Shown here: one piece after another, positions 56,514 to 64,000 of the stretch | Layout: each line of letters begins with the position of its first letter | How positions within the stretch are numbered: the first letter of the stretch is position 1 | Origin: Paenibacillus oralis | Lineage (GTDB): Bacteria > Bacillota > Bacilli > Paenibacillales > Paenibacillaceae | Assembly: GCF_003863965.1 (NCBI RefSeq) | Contig: NZ_RRCN01000001.1 | Span: 4,918,304-4,982,303 of the forward strand | DNA length: 64,000 nucleotides | Direction of reading: 5' to 3' | Translations under genes and position numbers: made by a program | The notes under the pieces: generated by a model | The model's input: only the letters and a program-made list of their open reading frames with translations | Told to the model about the DNA's origin: nothing | Database searches by the model: none

Positions 56514-57509
56514 ATGAGTTTCTTTAAGAAACTGCGAGAAAGCATCGCCGCAAAAACGGAATCGGTAACGAAACAGTTCAGGGACGGCCTGGAAAAAAGC
56601 CGCAAAGGCTTTGTCGAGAAAGTCGCGGAACTGGTTACCCGCCGCAAAAAAATAGATGAAGAATTTTTCGAGGAACTGGAGGAAATTTTGATCGGCGCCG
56701 ACGTGGGCGTGAATACGGTGCTTACGCTGATCGACGATCTGCGCAATGAAGTCAAGCAGCGCCGGATCGAAGACCCGGCGGAGCTGCAGCCGCTGCTGTC
56801 GGAGAAGCTGACCGAGCTATTGCGCGGCGATGAGGACAACGAAATACATCTGAGCCAAGACGGGATCAGCGTTATTTTGTTCGTCGGCGTCAACGGCGTC
56901 GGCAAAACGACGACGATCGGCAAGCTGGCGCATTACTACAAGCAGCAGGGCAAAAAAGTAATTCTGGCGGCGGGCGATACGTTCCGGGCCGGGGCGATCG
57001 AACAGCTTGAGGTTTGGGGCCAGCGGGTTGGCGTCGATGTGATCAAGCAGCAGGCCGGGTCCGATCCGGCGGCGGTCATGTTTGACGCGGTGCAGGCGGC
57101 CAAGCAGCGGGGAGCGGACATTTTGCTCTGCGATACGGCGGGCCGGCTGCAAAACAAGTCCAACCTGATGGAAGAGCTGAACAAAATTTACCGCGTTATC
57201 CAGCGGGAAATTCCCGGCGCCCCGCATGAGGTGCTGATGGTGCTGGATGCGACGACCGGCCAAAACGCCCTGAACCAGGCCAAGCTGTTTGGTGAAAAAA
57301 GCGGCGTCACCGGGCTTGTGCTCACCAAGCTGGACGGAACGGCCAAGGGCGGGATCGTCATCGCGATTCGCCAGGAGCTGAGCCTGCCGGTAAAATTCGT
57401 CGGCCTCGGCGAGAAAATCGGCGACCTGCAGAAGTTCGACTCCGAGCAGTTCGTACACGGCCTATTCGCCGGGCTGATCAACGACGAAGAGGCTTCGGCG
57501 GAAGCCTGA
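56514..57509 (+). CDS. ftsY: Signal recognition particle receptor FtsY
   Basis: 331 residues. A short N domain (FEELEEILIGADVGVNTVLT) is followed by the SRP GTPase domain: GVNGVGKTTTIGKLAHYYKQ (from about residue 125), AAGDTFRAGAIEQLEVWGQR, ADILLCDTAGRLQNKSNLME, TKLDGTAKGGIVIAI and FVGLGEKIGDLQKFDSEQFV. The A domain is short, as in other Firmicutes. It docks ribosome-SRP complexes at the membrane. Its partner ffh lies 1.4 kb downstream. The ATG follows AGGAGG with an 11-base gap. Confidence 0.97.
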   Translation: MSFFKKLRESIAAKTESVTKQFRDGLEKSRKGFVEKVAELVTRRKKIDEEFFEELEEILIGADVGVNTVLTLIDDLRNEVKQRRIEDPAELQPLLSEKLTELLRGDEDNEIHLSQDGISVILFVGVNGVGKTTTIGKLAHYYKQQGKKVILAAGDTFRAGAIEQLEVWGQRVGVDVIKQQAGSDPAAVMFDAVQAAKQRGADILLCDTAGRLQNKSNLMEELNKIYRVIQREIPGAPHEVLMVLDATTGQNALNQAKLFGEKSGVTGLVLTKLDGTAKGGIVIAIRQELSLPVKFVGLGEKIGDLQKFDSEQFVHGLFAGLINDEEASAEA

Positions 57510-57610
57510 TTCCAAAGTGGATGAAGGTCATGCACCACATAAAGTTCGATGGCGTAAAATGGGTAGACGCCCAAATTTTTTAGCAAGGCAAAAATAAGGA
57601 GGCGACAGGG

Positions 57611-58258
57611 ATGGCGAGTACGCATACTTTTGACCGCAGGGAGGAAATTGCCAACGCCGTAACGCACGGGATCGGGGCGCTCTTGAGCGTGGCTGCCCTG
57701 GTGCTGCTGATCGTGTTTTCCAGCATAAAAGGGACGGCCTGGCATGTCGTGAGCTTTACGATCTATGGGGCCAGCATGCTGCTGCTTTACCTGTGCTCGA
57801 CGCTGGTGCACAGCTTTAAAGCAGGCAAAGCGAAGGATGTGTTCGAGTTCTTGGACCATTCCTCCATTTACATCTTCATTGCCGGGACGTATACTCCGTT
57901 TTTGCTGGTGGCACTCCGCGGTCCGCTCGGGTGGAGCCTGTTCGGGACGGTATGGGGGATCGCGCTGCTCGGCGTCGTGTTTAAAGCTTTTTTCGTGAAA
58001 AGGTTCCTGTTTTTGTCGACGGTATTTTACGTTATCATGGGCTGGCTGATCGTGATTGCGTGGGGGCCGTTAACGGCGGCTGTCGCGTCTCAGGGCATCG
58101 TTTTGCTCGTTACGGGCGGCGTTTTGTACACGCTTGGCACTGTGTTTTACGTCTGGCGGGGGTTTCCGTACCATCACGCGATTTGGCACCTGTTTGTGCT
58201 GGGCGGCAGCGTTACTCATTTTTTTGCGATCCTGCTGTATTTGCTTCCCCATCACTGA
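57611..58258 (+). CDS. Hemolysin III (PAQR/TrhA) family membrane protein
   Basis: 215 residues with seven hydrophobic segments. Conserved family residues are EEIANAVTHGIGALLSVAAL (E..N..TH), SMLLLYLCSTLVHSFKAGKA (S...H), FEFLDHSSIYIFIAGTYTPF (DH), and HHAIWHLFVLGGSVTHFFAI (H...H), which likely form the metal site. Members act in membrane energy homeostasis; haemolysis is not a safe inference. The ATG follows GGAGGCGACAGGG. It sits between ftsY and ylxM, an uncommon interruption of the SRP gene group. Confidence 0.9.
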   Translation: MASTHTFDRREEIANAVTHGIGALLSVAALVLLIVFSSIKGTAWHVVSFTIYGASMLLLYLCSTLVHSFKAGKAKDVFEFLDHSSIYIFIAGTYTPFLLVALRGPLGWSLFGTVWGIALLGVVFKAFFVKRFLFLSTVFYVIMGWLIVIAWGPLTAAVASQGIVLLVTGGVLYTLGTVFYVWRGFPYHHAIWHLFVLGGSVTHFFAILLYLLPHH

Positions 58259-58274
58259 ATTTCACATCTTTAAC

Positions 58275-58313
58275 AGCCGCCGCTTTGCGCCCTGTTCGCG
58301 AGGCGGCTTTTTT
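58275..58313 (+). terminator. Terminator after the hemolysin III family gene
   Basis: AGCCGCC (58275-58281) and GGCGGCT (58302-58308) with a T6 tail. Confidence 0.75.
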
Positions 58314-58384
58314 GGCGGTTGTGGGGTGTTTTTGCTGTACAAGCGGCAGCATATTGGGCTTTTCAACATGTTAAGGGAAAATAC

Positions 58385-58414
58385 TTGACATCTTATTCGG
58401 CACTGAGGTATCAT
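58385..58414 (+). promoter_or_regulatory. Promoter of the ylxM-ffh-rpsP operon
   Basis: TTGACA (58385-58390), 18-base spacer, TATCAT (58409-58414). Confidence 0.8.
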
Positions 58415-58467
58415 AGGAAAAGTTGATGCGCTGTAAAGTGTTTTTCCTTGACGGAGGGAGTGCCCAA

Positions 58468-58821
58468 ATGAGTCAGGAGAATAGACTTGAGAAAACGAAT
58501 CGGATCAACCTTTTGTTTGATTTTTACGAAGCGCTGCTGACGGAAAAGCAGCAGACTTTTTTACGATATTATTTTCTGGACGATTTTTCGCTTGGCGAAA
58601 TCGCCGCAGAGTTTGAAATCAGCCGCCAAGCGGTGTTCGAGCACATCAAACGGGCCGAAGGCATGCTGGAAACGTATGAAGAGAAGCTTGGGCTGCTTAA
58701 GAAGCATGAGGCGCGCAGCGGCGTATTGTCCCGCCTGGAGAAGCTGGTGGAAGGCAGCGCGATGTCGGCGCCCGATAAAGAAGAAGCGAGAAATTTGCTT
58801 CGCCAGGCGGAGCAATTGTAA
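58468..58821 (+). CDS. ylxM: YlxM-type DNA-binding protein
   Basis: 117 residues. It has the sigma-70 region-4-like helix-turn-helix LTEKQQTFLRYYFLDDFSLG and EIAAEFEISRQAVFEHIKRA. YlxM is consistently next to ffh and modulates SRP function in Streptococcus, possibly by binding nucleic acid. The ATG at 58468 follows GGAGGGAG. ffh begins 45 bases downstream. Confidence 0.93.
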   Translation: MSQENRLEKTNRINLLFDFYEALLTEKQQTFLRYYFLDDFSLGEIAAEFEISRQAVFEHIKRAEGMLETYEEKLGLLKKHEARSGVLSRLEKLVEGSAMSAPDKEEARNLLRQAEQL

Positions 58822-58866
58822 TATGGCGTTAAGAAACAAATTTTAGCGAATGGAGGTGACGGCAAT

Positions 58867-60243
58867 ATGGCATTCGAAGGATTGACGAGCCGGCTGCAGA
58901 GCGTGTTCAGCAAGCTGCGGGGCAAGGGCAAGGTTTCGGAAGACGACGTCAACGAAGCGATGCGCGAGGTCCGGCTGGCCCTGCTGGAGGCGGACGTCAA
59001 CTTTAAAGTCGTCAAGGAATTCATCGCCAAAGTGAAGGAGAAGGCCGTCGGCAAGGAAGTGATGGACAGCTTCACGCCGGGGATGGTCATCATCGACATC
59101 GTCAACAAGGAATTAACCGAGCTGATGGGCGGCAGTCAGGCTAGGCTAGCCAAAAGCAACCGTCCTCCGACCGTCGTTATGATGGCGGGCTTGCAGGGTG
59201 CCGGGAAGACGACGACATCGGCCAAGCTGGCGAAGCTGCTGCTGAAGGAAAACCACCGGCCGCTCCTGGTGGCCGGAGACATATATCGTCCGGCCGCGAT
59301 CAAGCAGCTGCAGGTGCTGGGCGAGCAGATCAAGGTGCCGGTGTTTACGCTGCCGGAAGGCAACAGTCCGGTGGAGATCGCCCGTCAGGCGCTGCAGCAC
59401 GCGAAAGACAACGGCAACGATTATTTGCTGATCGATACCGCGGGCCGGCTGCACATCGATGAGGAACTGATGGAAGAGCTGCGGCAAATCCATGAGGTGA
59501 CGAAGCCGGACGAAGTGCTGCTGGTCGTCGATGCGATGACCGGTCAGGATGCCGTCAACGTCGCGGAAAGCTTTAACCAGCAGCTCACTTTGACAGGGGT
59601 CGTGCTGACGAAGCTGGACGGCGATACCCGGGGCGGCGCGGCGCTGTCGGTTAAAGCGGTAACCGGCTGCCCGATCAAATTCGCCGCGCTTGGCGAGAAG
59701 ATCGATGCCCTTGAGCCGTTTCATCCCGAGCGAATGGCGTCCCGGATTTTGGGCATGGGCGACATGTTGTCGCTGATCGAGAAAGCCCAGGCGAACATCG
59801 ATGCCGAAAAAGCGAAGGAAATGGAACGGAAAATGCGCAACGCGGAATTTACGTTCGACGATTTCCTGGAGCAGATGGATCAGGTGAAGAAGCTGGGTCC
59901 GTTGGATCAGCTTATGGACATGATTCCGGGCATGGGTAAAATGAAACAGATGAAGGACATCAAGGTCGACGAGAAGCAAATGGGCCGGGTGGAAGCCATC
60001 GTTCATTCGATGACCAAAGCGGAGAAGCAAAATCCGGAAATGATCAATCACAGCCGTCGCAAGCGGATCGCCGCCGGAAGCGGGACGACGCTGGCCGACG
60101 TCAACCGCTTGATCAAGCAGTTTGACGAGATGCGCCGGATGATGAAGCAGTTCTCCGATATGATGGGGCCGAAAGGCAAAGGCAACAAAATGATGAAGCA
60201 ACTGAGCAAAGCCGGAAAAGGCATGCGTTTTCCGTTCCGTTAA
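58867..60243 (+). CDS. ffh: Signal recognition particle protein Ffh
   Basis: 458 residues. N domain (MREVRLALLEADVNFKVVKE), GTPase motif GLQGAGKTTTSAKLAKLLLK (about residue 108), GDIYRPAAIKQLQVLGEQIK, LLIDTAGRLHIDEELMEELR, TKLDGDTRGGAALSVKAVTG, and the Met-rich M domain from about residue 300 (MIPGMGKMKQMKDIKVDEKQ, EMRRMMKQFSDMMG). It binds signal sequences and SRP RNA and delivers ribosomes to FtsY. The ATG follows GGAGGTGACGGCAAT. It is co-transcribed with ylxM and rpsP. Confidence 0.97.
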   Translation: MAFEGLTSRLQSVFSKLRGKGKVSEDDVNEAMREVRLALLEADVNFKVVKEFIAKVKEKAVGKEVMDSFTPGMVIIDIVNKELTELMGGSQARLAKSNRPPTVVMMAGLQGAGKTTTSAKLAKLLLKENHRPLLVAGDIYRPAAIKQLQVLGEQIKVPVFTLPEGNSPVEIARQALQHAKDNGNDYLLIDTAGRLHIDEELMEELRQIHEVTKPDEVLLVVDAMTGQDAVNVAESFNQQLTLTGVVLTKLDGDTRGGAALSVKAVTGCPIKFAALGEKIDALEPFHPERMASRILGMGDMLSLIEKAQANIDAEKAKEMERKMRNAEFTFDDFLEQMDQVKKLGPLDQLMDMIPGMGKMKQMKDIKVDEKQMGRVEAIVHSMTKAEKQNPEMINHSRRKRIAAGSGTTLADVNRLIKQFDEMRRMMKQFSDMMGPKGKGNKMMKQLSKAGKGMRFPFR

Positions 60244-60280
60244 TCGGCGGATCATTGATTTTTTGAAGGAGGTGAATTTC

Positions 60281-60553
60281 GTGGCAGTTCGTATTCGTTT
60301 GAAACGTATTGGTGCTCATAAAGCTCCATTTTACCGCATCGTGGTATCGAATTCCCGTTCCCCGCGTGACGGCCGTTTTATCGAGGAGATCGGTTACTAC
60401 AACCCGGTTGCAGAGCCGGCAGTAGTGAACATCGACGAAGAGAAGGCGCTCAAATGGCTCCAAGACGGCGCGCAAGCGTCCGATACCGTTCGCAATCTGC
60501 TGAGCAAAGCAGGCGTAATGAAGAAGTTTCATGAGCTCAGACAGCAGAAATAA
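60281..60553 (+). CDS. rpsP: 30S ribosomal protein S16
   Basis: 90 residues beginning at GTG 60281: MAVRIRLKRIGAHKAPFYRI, then VVSNSRSPRDGRFIEEIGYY and NPVAEPA. AAGGAGGTGAATTTC sits directly before the GTG. S16 is an early-assembly protein of the small subunit. It is in the usual ffh-rpsP-khpA order. Confidence 0.97.
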   Translation: MAVRIRLKRIGAHKAPFYRIVVSNSRSPRDGRFIEEIGYYNPVAEPAVVNIDEEKALKWLQDGAQASDTVRNLLSKAGVMKKFHELRQQK

Positions 60554-60575
60554 TTGCTGATTCGGAGGGTCGTAA

Positions 60576-60806
60576 GTGGAACAATTAGTCAGCGTTATCG
60601 CGAAGGCTCTTGTTGACCATCCGGACGATGTTCGTGTGGAGGTTGTGGAGAAGGATCACCTGATTGTGTATGAACTGTCCGTGCATCCCGACGATGTGGG
60701 GAAAGTGATTGGCAAGCAGGGAAGAATCGCCAAAGCGCTCCGCACGGTCGTGACATCGGCAGCGGTCAAGATGGATAAGCGGGTTACCGTGGACATTATG
60801 TCTTAA
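60576..60806 (+). CDS. khpA: KH-domain RNA-binding protein KhpA
   Basis: 76 residues (YlqC). Start GTG 60576 after GGAGGG. LVSVIAKALVDHPDDVRVEV precedes the KH core VGKVIGKQGRIAKALRTVVT with the G-x-x-G loop. KhpA pairs with KhpB/EloR to bind many small RNAs and affects cell elongation. In B. subtilis ylqD follows; here that gene is absent and a long hairpin lies before rimM. Confidence 0.94.
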   Translation: MEQLVSVIAKALVDHPDDVRVEVVEKDHLIVYELSVHPDDVGKVIGKQGRIAKALRTVVTSAAVKMDKRVTVDIMS

Positions 60807-60820
60807 ACAACCTCTTAAAG

Positions 60821-60868
60821 ATGTACGAAAGCGGGTTAGGATGTTTGTCCTAACCCGCTTTCGTACAT
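60821..60868 (+). repeat. 21-bp perfect hairpin between khpA and rimM
   Basis: ATGTACGAAAGCGGGTTAGG plus A (60821-60841) pairs exactly with its complement at 60848-60868 across a six-base loop TGTTTG. GCTGAAG follows, with no T-tract, so an ordinary intrinsic terminator is unlikely. It may be an RNase III target or an mRNA stabiliser within the operon. Confidence 0.8.
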
Positions 60869-60998
60869 GCTGAAGAATAAAGGACATGAATTTTTGCTCA
60901 AATGCTACCGATTGAATTTGAAGCGTGACTTTGTTAAAACGGCTGATCGTTTCCCCTGGTTACGAGCGGCAGCCGGTTCAGGATATTGGGAGGTTGTT

Positions 60999-61517
60999 AT
61001 GTCGAATTCTTTGTTGACGGTCGGCAAAATCGTAAATACGCACGGGATCCGCGGGGAGCTGAAGGTGCTGCTGAAAACGGATTTCCCGGACGTGCGGTTT
61101 GCGCCGAATAGCCGTCTGCTGATCGTTCACCCGGAAAGCGGGGAACAACTGGCGGTCACCGTGCAAGCGTCGAGACCGTACAAACAGACGTACATCGTGA
61201 AATTCAGCGAATTTTCAGATATTAATGAGGTTGAAAAATTTAAGGGCCGGGATCTAAAGGTGACGAAAGCGGAAACGGTGGAATTGCCGGAAAACGAGTA
61301 CTATTTCCACGAAATCATCGGCTGCCGTGTCATCAGCGACGAAGGCGAGGACCTCGGCGTGATCGAGGAGATTTTGCGCCCGGGAGCAAACGATGTGTGG
61401 GTCGCCAAGCTGCCGTCCGGCAAACAGCTGCTGCTGCCTGTCATCGACGACGTCGTGCTGGACGTCAATGTGCAGGACAAGCTGATTAAAGTTCACCTGA
61501 TGGAAGGGCTGTTATAG
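60999..61517 (+). CDS. rimM: Ribosome maturation factor RimM
   Basis: 172 residues from the ATG at 60999, after GGGAGG. LLTVGKIVNTHGIRGELKVL is the diagnostic start. The C-terminal PRC-barrel has EYYFHEIIGCRVISDEGEDL, LRPGANDVWVAKLPSGKQLL and LPVIDDVVLDVNVQDKLIKV. RimM helps form the 30S head. A longer upstream frame from 60867 lies beyond the hairpin and lacks family sequence. trmD starts 1 base after its stop. Confidence 0.95.
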   Translation: MSNSLLTVGKIVNTHGIRGELKVLLKTDFPDVRFAPNSRLLIVHPESGEQLAVTVQASRPYKQTYIVKFSEFSDINEVEKFKGRDLKVTKAETVELPENEYYFHEIIGCRVISDEGEDLGVIEEILRPGANDVWVAKLPSGKQLLLPVIDDVVLDVNVQDKLIKVHLMEGLL

Positions 61518-61518
61518 G

Positions 61519-62289
61519 ATGCGTGTGGATGTGCTGACGCTTTTTCCGGAAATGTTCGCAGGCGTGTTCGCCAGCAGCATCCTCGGCAAAGCGCAGGAAA
61601 AAGGGATCGTTACGCTAAATGCGATCAACTTCCGGGAGTATTCGGGGAATAAGCATGGGACCGTAGACGATACGCCGTACGGCGGCGGAGGCGGGATGGT
61701 GCTGAAGCCGGAACCGATCTTCGCTGCGGTGGAAGCTGTACGGGAAGGAAAACATGGTGATGCCGAGGGGAAGACCCGCTCACCGCGGGTTATTTTGATG
61801 TGTCCCCAAGGCGAAACTTTTACGCAGAAGAAGGCTGAGGAGCTTGCCGCCGAGGAACATTTGATCTTTATTTGCGGCCACTACGAAGGATATGATGAAC
61901 GGATTCGCGAACAGCTCGTAACCGATGAAATATCCATCGGCGATTATGTACTGACCGGCGGGGAACTGCCGTCGATGGTCGTGATCGACAGCGTGACGCG
62001 CTTGCTTCCCGGCGTCTTGGGCAACGAGACGAGCGCGGTGACGGATTCGTTCAGCACCGGACTGCTGGAATATCCGCATTACACGCGCCCGGCCGATTTT
62101 CGCGGGTGGAAGGTGCCCGACATTCTGCTTAGCGGACATCATGCCAATATTGAGGACTGGCGGCGAAAAGAAGCGCTTCGGCGCACCCTTTTGCGCCGCC
62201 CGGACCTGCTTGAGAAGCTGGAACTGTCGCCTCAGGATTTGAAATGGCTGGAGCAAATGAAAACTCATCCTCCGGAAATTAAGGATTGA
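61519..62289 (+). CDS. trmD: tRNA (guanine(37)-N(1))-methyltransferase
   Basis: 256 residues of the SPOUT class. RVDVLTLFPEMFAGVFASSI, TPYGGGGGMVLKPEPIFAAV, FICGHYEGYDERIREQLVTD, EISIGDYVLTGGELPSMVVI (trefoil-knot SAM site) and HYTRPADFRGWKVPDILLSG are all present. It methylates G37 to prevent frameshifting. It is tightly coupled to rimM. rplS, which normally follows, is missing; instead the 3' end overlaps a convergent gene by 11 bases. Confidence 0.97.
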   Translation: MRVDVLTLFPEMFAGVFASSILGKAQEKGIVTLNAINFREYSGNKHGTVDDTPYGGGGGMVLKPEPIFAAVEAVREGKHGDAEGKTRSPRVILMCPQGETFTQKKAEELAAEEHLIFICGHYEGYDERIREQLVTDEISIGDYVLTGGELPSMVVIDSVTRLLPGVLGNETSAVTDSFSTGLLEYPHYTRPADFRGWKVPDILLSGHHANIEDWRRKEALRRTLLRRPDLLEKLELSPQDLKWLEQMKTHPPEIKD

Positions 62290-63190
62290 GCAATTTCTCC
62301 ATGTCTGTGTCCGATGTGACCGTTAATCTATTCAGGGTCATCAACCGATCCCCGGGTTTTACGAAGCCCTGGTGGACGGTGAAGGCCATTCGGTAACCGT
62401 TTTCCTGGAGATAGTAAATCATTTGCCGGGTCTTCTCTCCAAATGGGTAGGCGAAGTAAGGAGAGTCGACCACTTTTTCTTTCATCATGGCAATATCCTT
62501 TTCCACTAACGAGGGGTCTTGTCCCGCAGCTTTCATTACCCCGCATTTCTCAAAGCCTTTGCGATGCAGATCGTAAGTATGGCTGTGAAACTCGAACACA
62601 TCGCCCGCAGACTCCATTTCTTCCTTCGATAAATACGTTTTTTTTGCGGGATCAAAGGCTTGAGTCTGCTCTTCCAATTTACTGCCAATCACAAAAATGG
62701 CTGCCTTATATCCGTATTTTTTGAGGATCGGGTAGGCGTATATATAGTTGTTTTGATATCCATCATCAAACGTAATGACGACGCTTTTGGCCGGGAGGGA
62801 GATCTGCCCCCTGACGTATTGTTCCAGTTCGCTTAGCGAAGCCGTATAGTACCCCTGGTCATGTAGATAATCGATATCTTGCTCGAAGGCCTCCAAATTG
62901 ATGACGGATTCGTTGCCCGGATACTTATTGTATTTCTTCGGCGTGATGTAATGATACATAAGTACGGGAACTTGCTCGGCAGTACCGGGTGCGACGGTAA
63001 AGCCTTCGGGCAGCTTAGGGTTTACTTCATGCTTTTTATGGGTCCAAGCGAACATCGTATTTTTGACCATGCCCCATGAGGTGCAAGCCTTACGTGATAA
63101 TACGGTGTTCGGATGGGTCACCGCCACCGCATAGATCAGCACCAGAATGGCCAGCGAGAATAATGCATACTGCGAGATTCTTTTTCTCAT
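62279..63190 (-). CDS. Polysaccharide deacetylase (NodB-homology) membrane-anchored protein
   Basis: 303 residues. A membrane anchor near residues 8-25 (ALFSLAILVLIYAVAVTHP) is followed by an external NodB domain. Motif 1 is SVVITFDDGYQNNYIYAYPI (the TFDDG metal-binding Asp pair), motif 2 HSHTYDLH, and motif 3 PYFAYPFGEKTRQ. PVLMYHYITPKKYNKYPGNE is typical of the PgaB/YheN-like group. The likely substrate is an N-acetylated wall or exopolymer sugar. Its gene faces trmD and replaces the position of rplS. Confidence 0.9.
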   Translation of the reverse strand: MRKRISQYALFSLAILVLIYAVAVTHPNTVLSRKACTSWGMVKNTMFAWTHKKHEVNPKLPEGFTVAPGTAEQVPVLMYHYITPKKYNKYPGNESVINLEAFEQDIDYLHDQGYYTASLSELEQYVRGQISLPAKSVVITFDDGYQNNYIYAYPILKKYGYKAAIFVIGSKLEEQTQAFDPAKKTYLSKEEMESAGDVFEFHSHTYDLHRKGFEKCGVMKAAGQDPSLVEKDIAMMKEKVVDSPYFAYPFGEKTRQMIYYLQENGYRMAFTVHQGFVKPGDRLMTLNRLTVTSDTDMEKLLNP

Positions 63191-63464
63191 TCCTTGATAA
63201 AACTCCTATCCTCTCTAATTGTCTAACATATCTATTTTATATAGTCTTGAAAAAAATGGGTTACGATTTGTTCGTAATTTGGATTGAAATGGAGTTGATC
63301 GGTGGTTAACGCACGTTTATGCGTTATTTTATTGGGAAAATTTTGCGCAGTTATGCGCGTCTAACTCTTGCAAGGGTACTCGTCTATAGCGTATAATAAC
63401 ATATGTCGCTATTGACAAGTGTTGAACCAACGTAAGGAAACGTTGATACAATGCTTAGTATCAT
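63191..63464. other. Intergenic region before tRNA-Pro
   Basis: AT-rich, with small hairpins AACGCA/TGCGTT (63308-63325, T-rich tail) and GCGCA/TGCGC near 63344. A TTGATACAATG sequence near 63443-63453 could be part of the tRNA promoter. No gene is seen. Confidence 0.4.
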
Positions 63465-63538
63465 CGGGGTATGGCGCAGTCAGGTAGCGCGCACCCTTGG
63501 GGTGGGTGAGGCCGTGGGTTCGAATCCCGCTACTCCGA
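63465..63538 (+). tRNA. tRNA-Pro (anticodon GGG)
   Basis: A full cloverleaf can be drawn. The acceptor stem is CGGGGTA/TACTCCG (one G-U), the D arm GCGC/GCGC, the anticodon stem CACCC/GGGTG with loop TTGGGGT (anticodon 63499-63501), and the T arm GTGGG-TTCGAAT-CCCGC. The discriminator is A and CCA is not encoded. It stands alone in this window. Confidence 0.95.
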
Positions 63539-63796
63539 TTTAAACTAATAATATCAGGGGTTTTCACTGCTTTCTGATGAACAAAATAGAATGCGGTCAA
63601 TAGCAGAAACGGTTTTGCAAAAATGGACTACACCCAACAGATTGACATCTGTTAAAGGGGGGTTCTTTTTTGTTTGATTTCGAGAACTGCCAACGGGGGT
63701 GGTAATTGGCCCGCCAACTAACCGATTAGATAAAGGCAAAAAGGAAAAATCGAATGTTCTAATTCGTTTCAACTAATAGTTCCTCTTGAGCACTAA
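63539..63796. other. AT-rich sequence after the tRNA, possible IS end
   Basis: AACAGAT-TGAC-ATCTGTT (63636-63653) followed by AAAGGGGGGTTCTTTTTT, in the context TGGACTACACCC, resembles by eye the left ends of some IS3-family elements, but no transposase or second end is visible. Minus-strand open frames here show no family features. Confidence 0.25.
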
Positions 63797-64000
63797 CTGC
63801 ATTTTTTACTAATTCTGTATAAATCTGATGATAGTTCAACTTCCAGTTCAATAGGTTCAGCATTACATTATGTTGGAATTGCTTTTATAGGATTAGGTTT
63901 ACTAGTGGGAGTATTTGTAATCACCTTATTGAAAGACCCGGATTCAAGTTCTTATTTTTCTGATCCTCATCCATTAAGATGGTTATATGGCATTGGAATA
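63797..64000 (+). CDS. Partial membrane protein ORF running off the right edge
   Basis: An open frame of 68 codons follows a TAA at 63794. It has a Ser-rich start (SDDSSTSSSIGSA), a strong hydrophobic segment VGIAFIGLGLLVGVFVITLL, then KDPDSSSYFSDPHPLRWLYG. No ATG or convincing ribosome binding site was found, so the start is unknown and it could be a fragment. Codon composition is AT-rich compared with the core genes. Confidence 0.35.
   Translation, partial: MHFLLILYKSDDSSTSSSIGSALHYVGIAFIGLGLLVGVFVITLLKDPDSSSYFSDPHPLRWLYGIGI

Noticed and set aside
60867..60998. Extension of rimM upstream to 60867
   Set aside because: The added 44 residues do not resemble RimM and begin inside the right arm of the 21-bp hairpin; the ATG at 60999 has a good ribosome binding site.
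63554..63772. Minus-strand frame after the tRNA
   Set aside because: No recognisable domain, and it crosses a hairpin; most likely non-coding.

Overview
The window looks like a chromosomal segment of a Paenibacillus-type Firmicute. GC is moderate and purine-rich ribosome binding sites are common, with many GTG and TTG starts. Gene order follows the Bacillus/Paenibacillus blocks rsmD-coaD-ylbJ-ylbL-ylbM-yceD-rpmF, fapR-plsX-fabH-fabD-fabG-acpP-fabF-rnc, smc-ftsY and ylxM-ffh-rpsP-khpA-rimM-trmD. No species call is possible from sequence alone.

Positions 1-10.4 kb hold accessory and metabolic genes: the end-truncated 5' part of a LacI-family regulator, a J-domain membrane protein, an aldose epimerase homologue, a LytTR regulator, a 6-phosphogluconolactonase, a transposase relic, a T-box-controlled chorismate mutase/DAHP synthase, an AI-2E-family permease, a secreted protein and an aromatic acid exporter-like protein. 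From 10395 to 13681 lies an IS256-family element with its 8-bp target duplication, split by a complete IS110-family element. The long 3' non-coding end of the IS110 element carries short matches to its own ends and to the target, as expected of a bridge RNA.

Positions 14-27 kb contain a HelD-like ATPase and then a galacturonate module: uxaC, a GPH-family symporter, a LacI-type regulator, uxaB and uxaA. Together these take galacturonate to 2-keto-3-deoxygluconate. Four similar operator-like sequences lie at its two promoters. An MFS exporter, rpiA and a GNAT protein follow.

Positions 27-34 kb hold lineage-specific genes (TPR membrane protein, Gly/Ser-rich coiled-coil protein, a TetR-C-like protein, a 30-residue basic protein, stalk-domain and discoidin-like secreted proteins) around gpmA. 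Two copies of a 180-bp fold-back repeat lie here.

Positions 34-47 kb are core housekeeping: rRNA methylation, CoA synthesis, sporulation membrane protein, pheromone/secreted-peptide protease, tRNA modification, L32, then the FapR-controlled type II fatty acid synthesis genes and RNase III. A structured RNA candidate precedes rsmD. Three accessory genes (XRE-TPR regulator, RCC1-like secreted protein, stalk-domain serine hydrolase) separate rnc from smc. Then come smc, ftsY, a hemolysin III family protein, and the SRP/ribosome maturation operon through trmD. The window ends with a convergent polysaccharide deacetylase, a tRNA-Pro(GGG) and AT-rich sequence with a truncated membrane ORF. Intergenic regions contain several families of dispersed repeats, described below.
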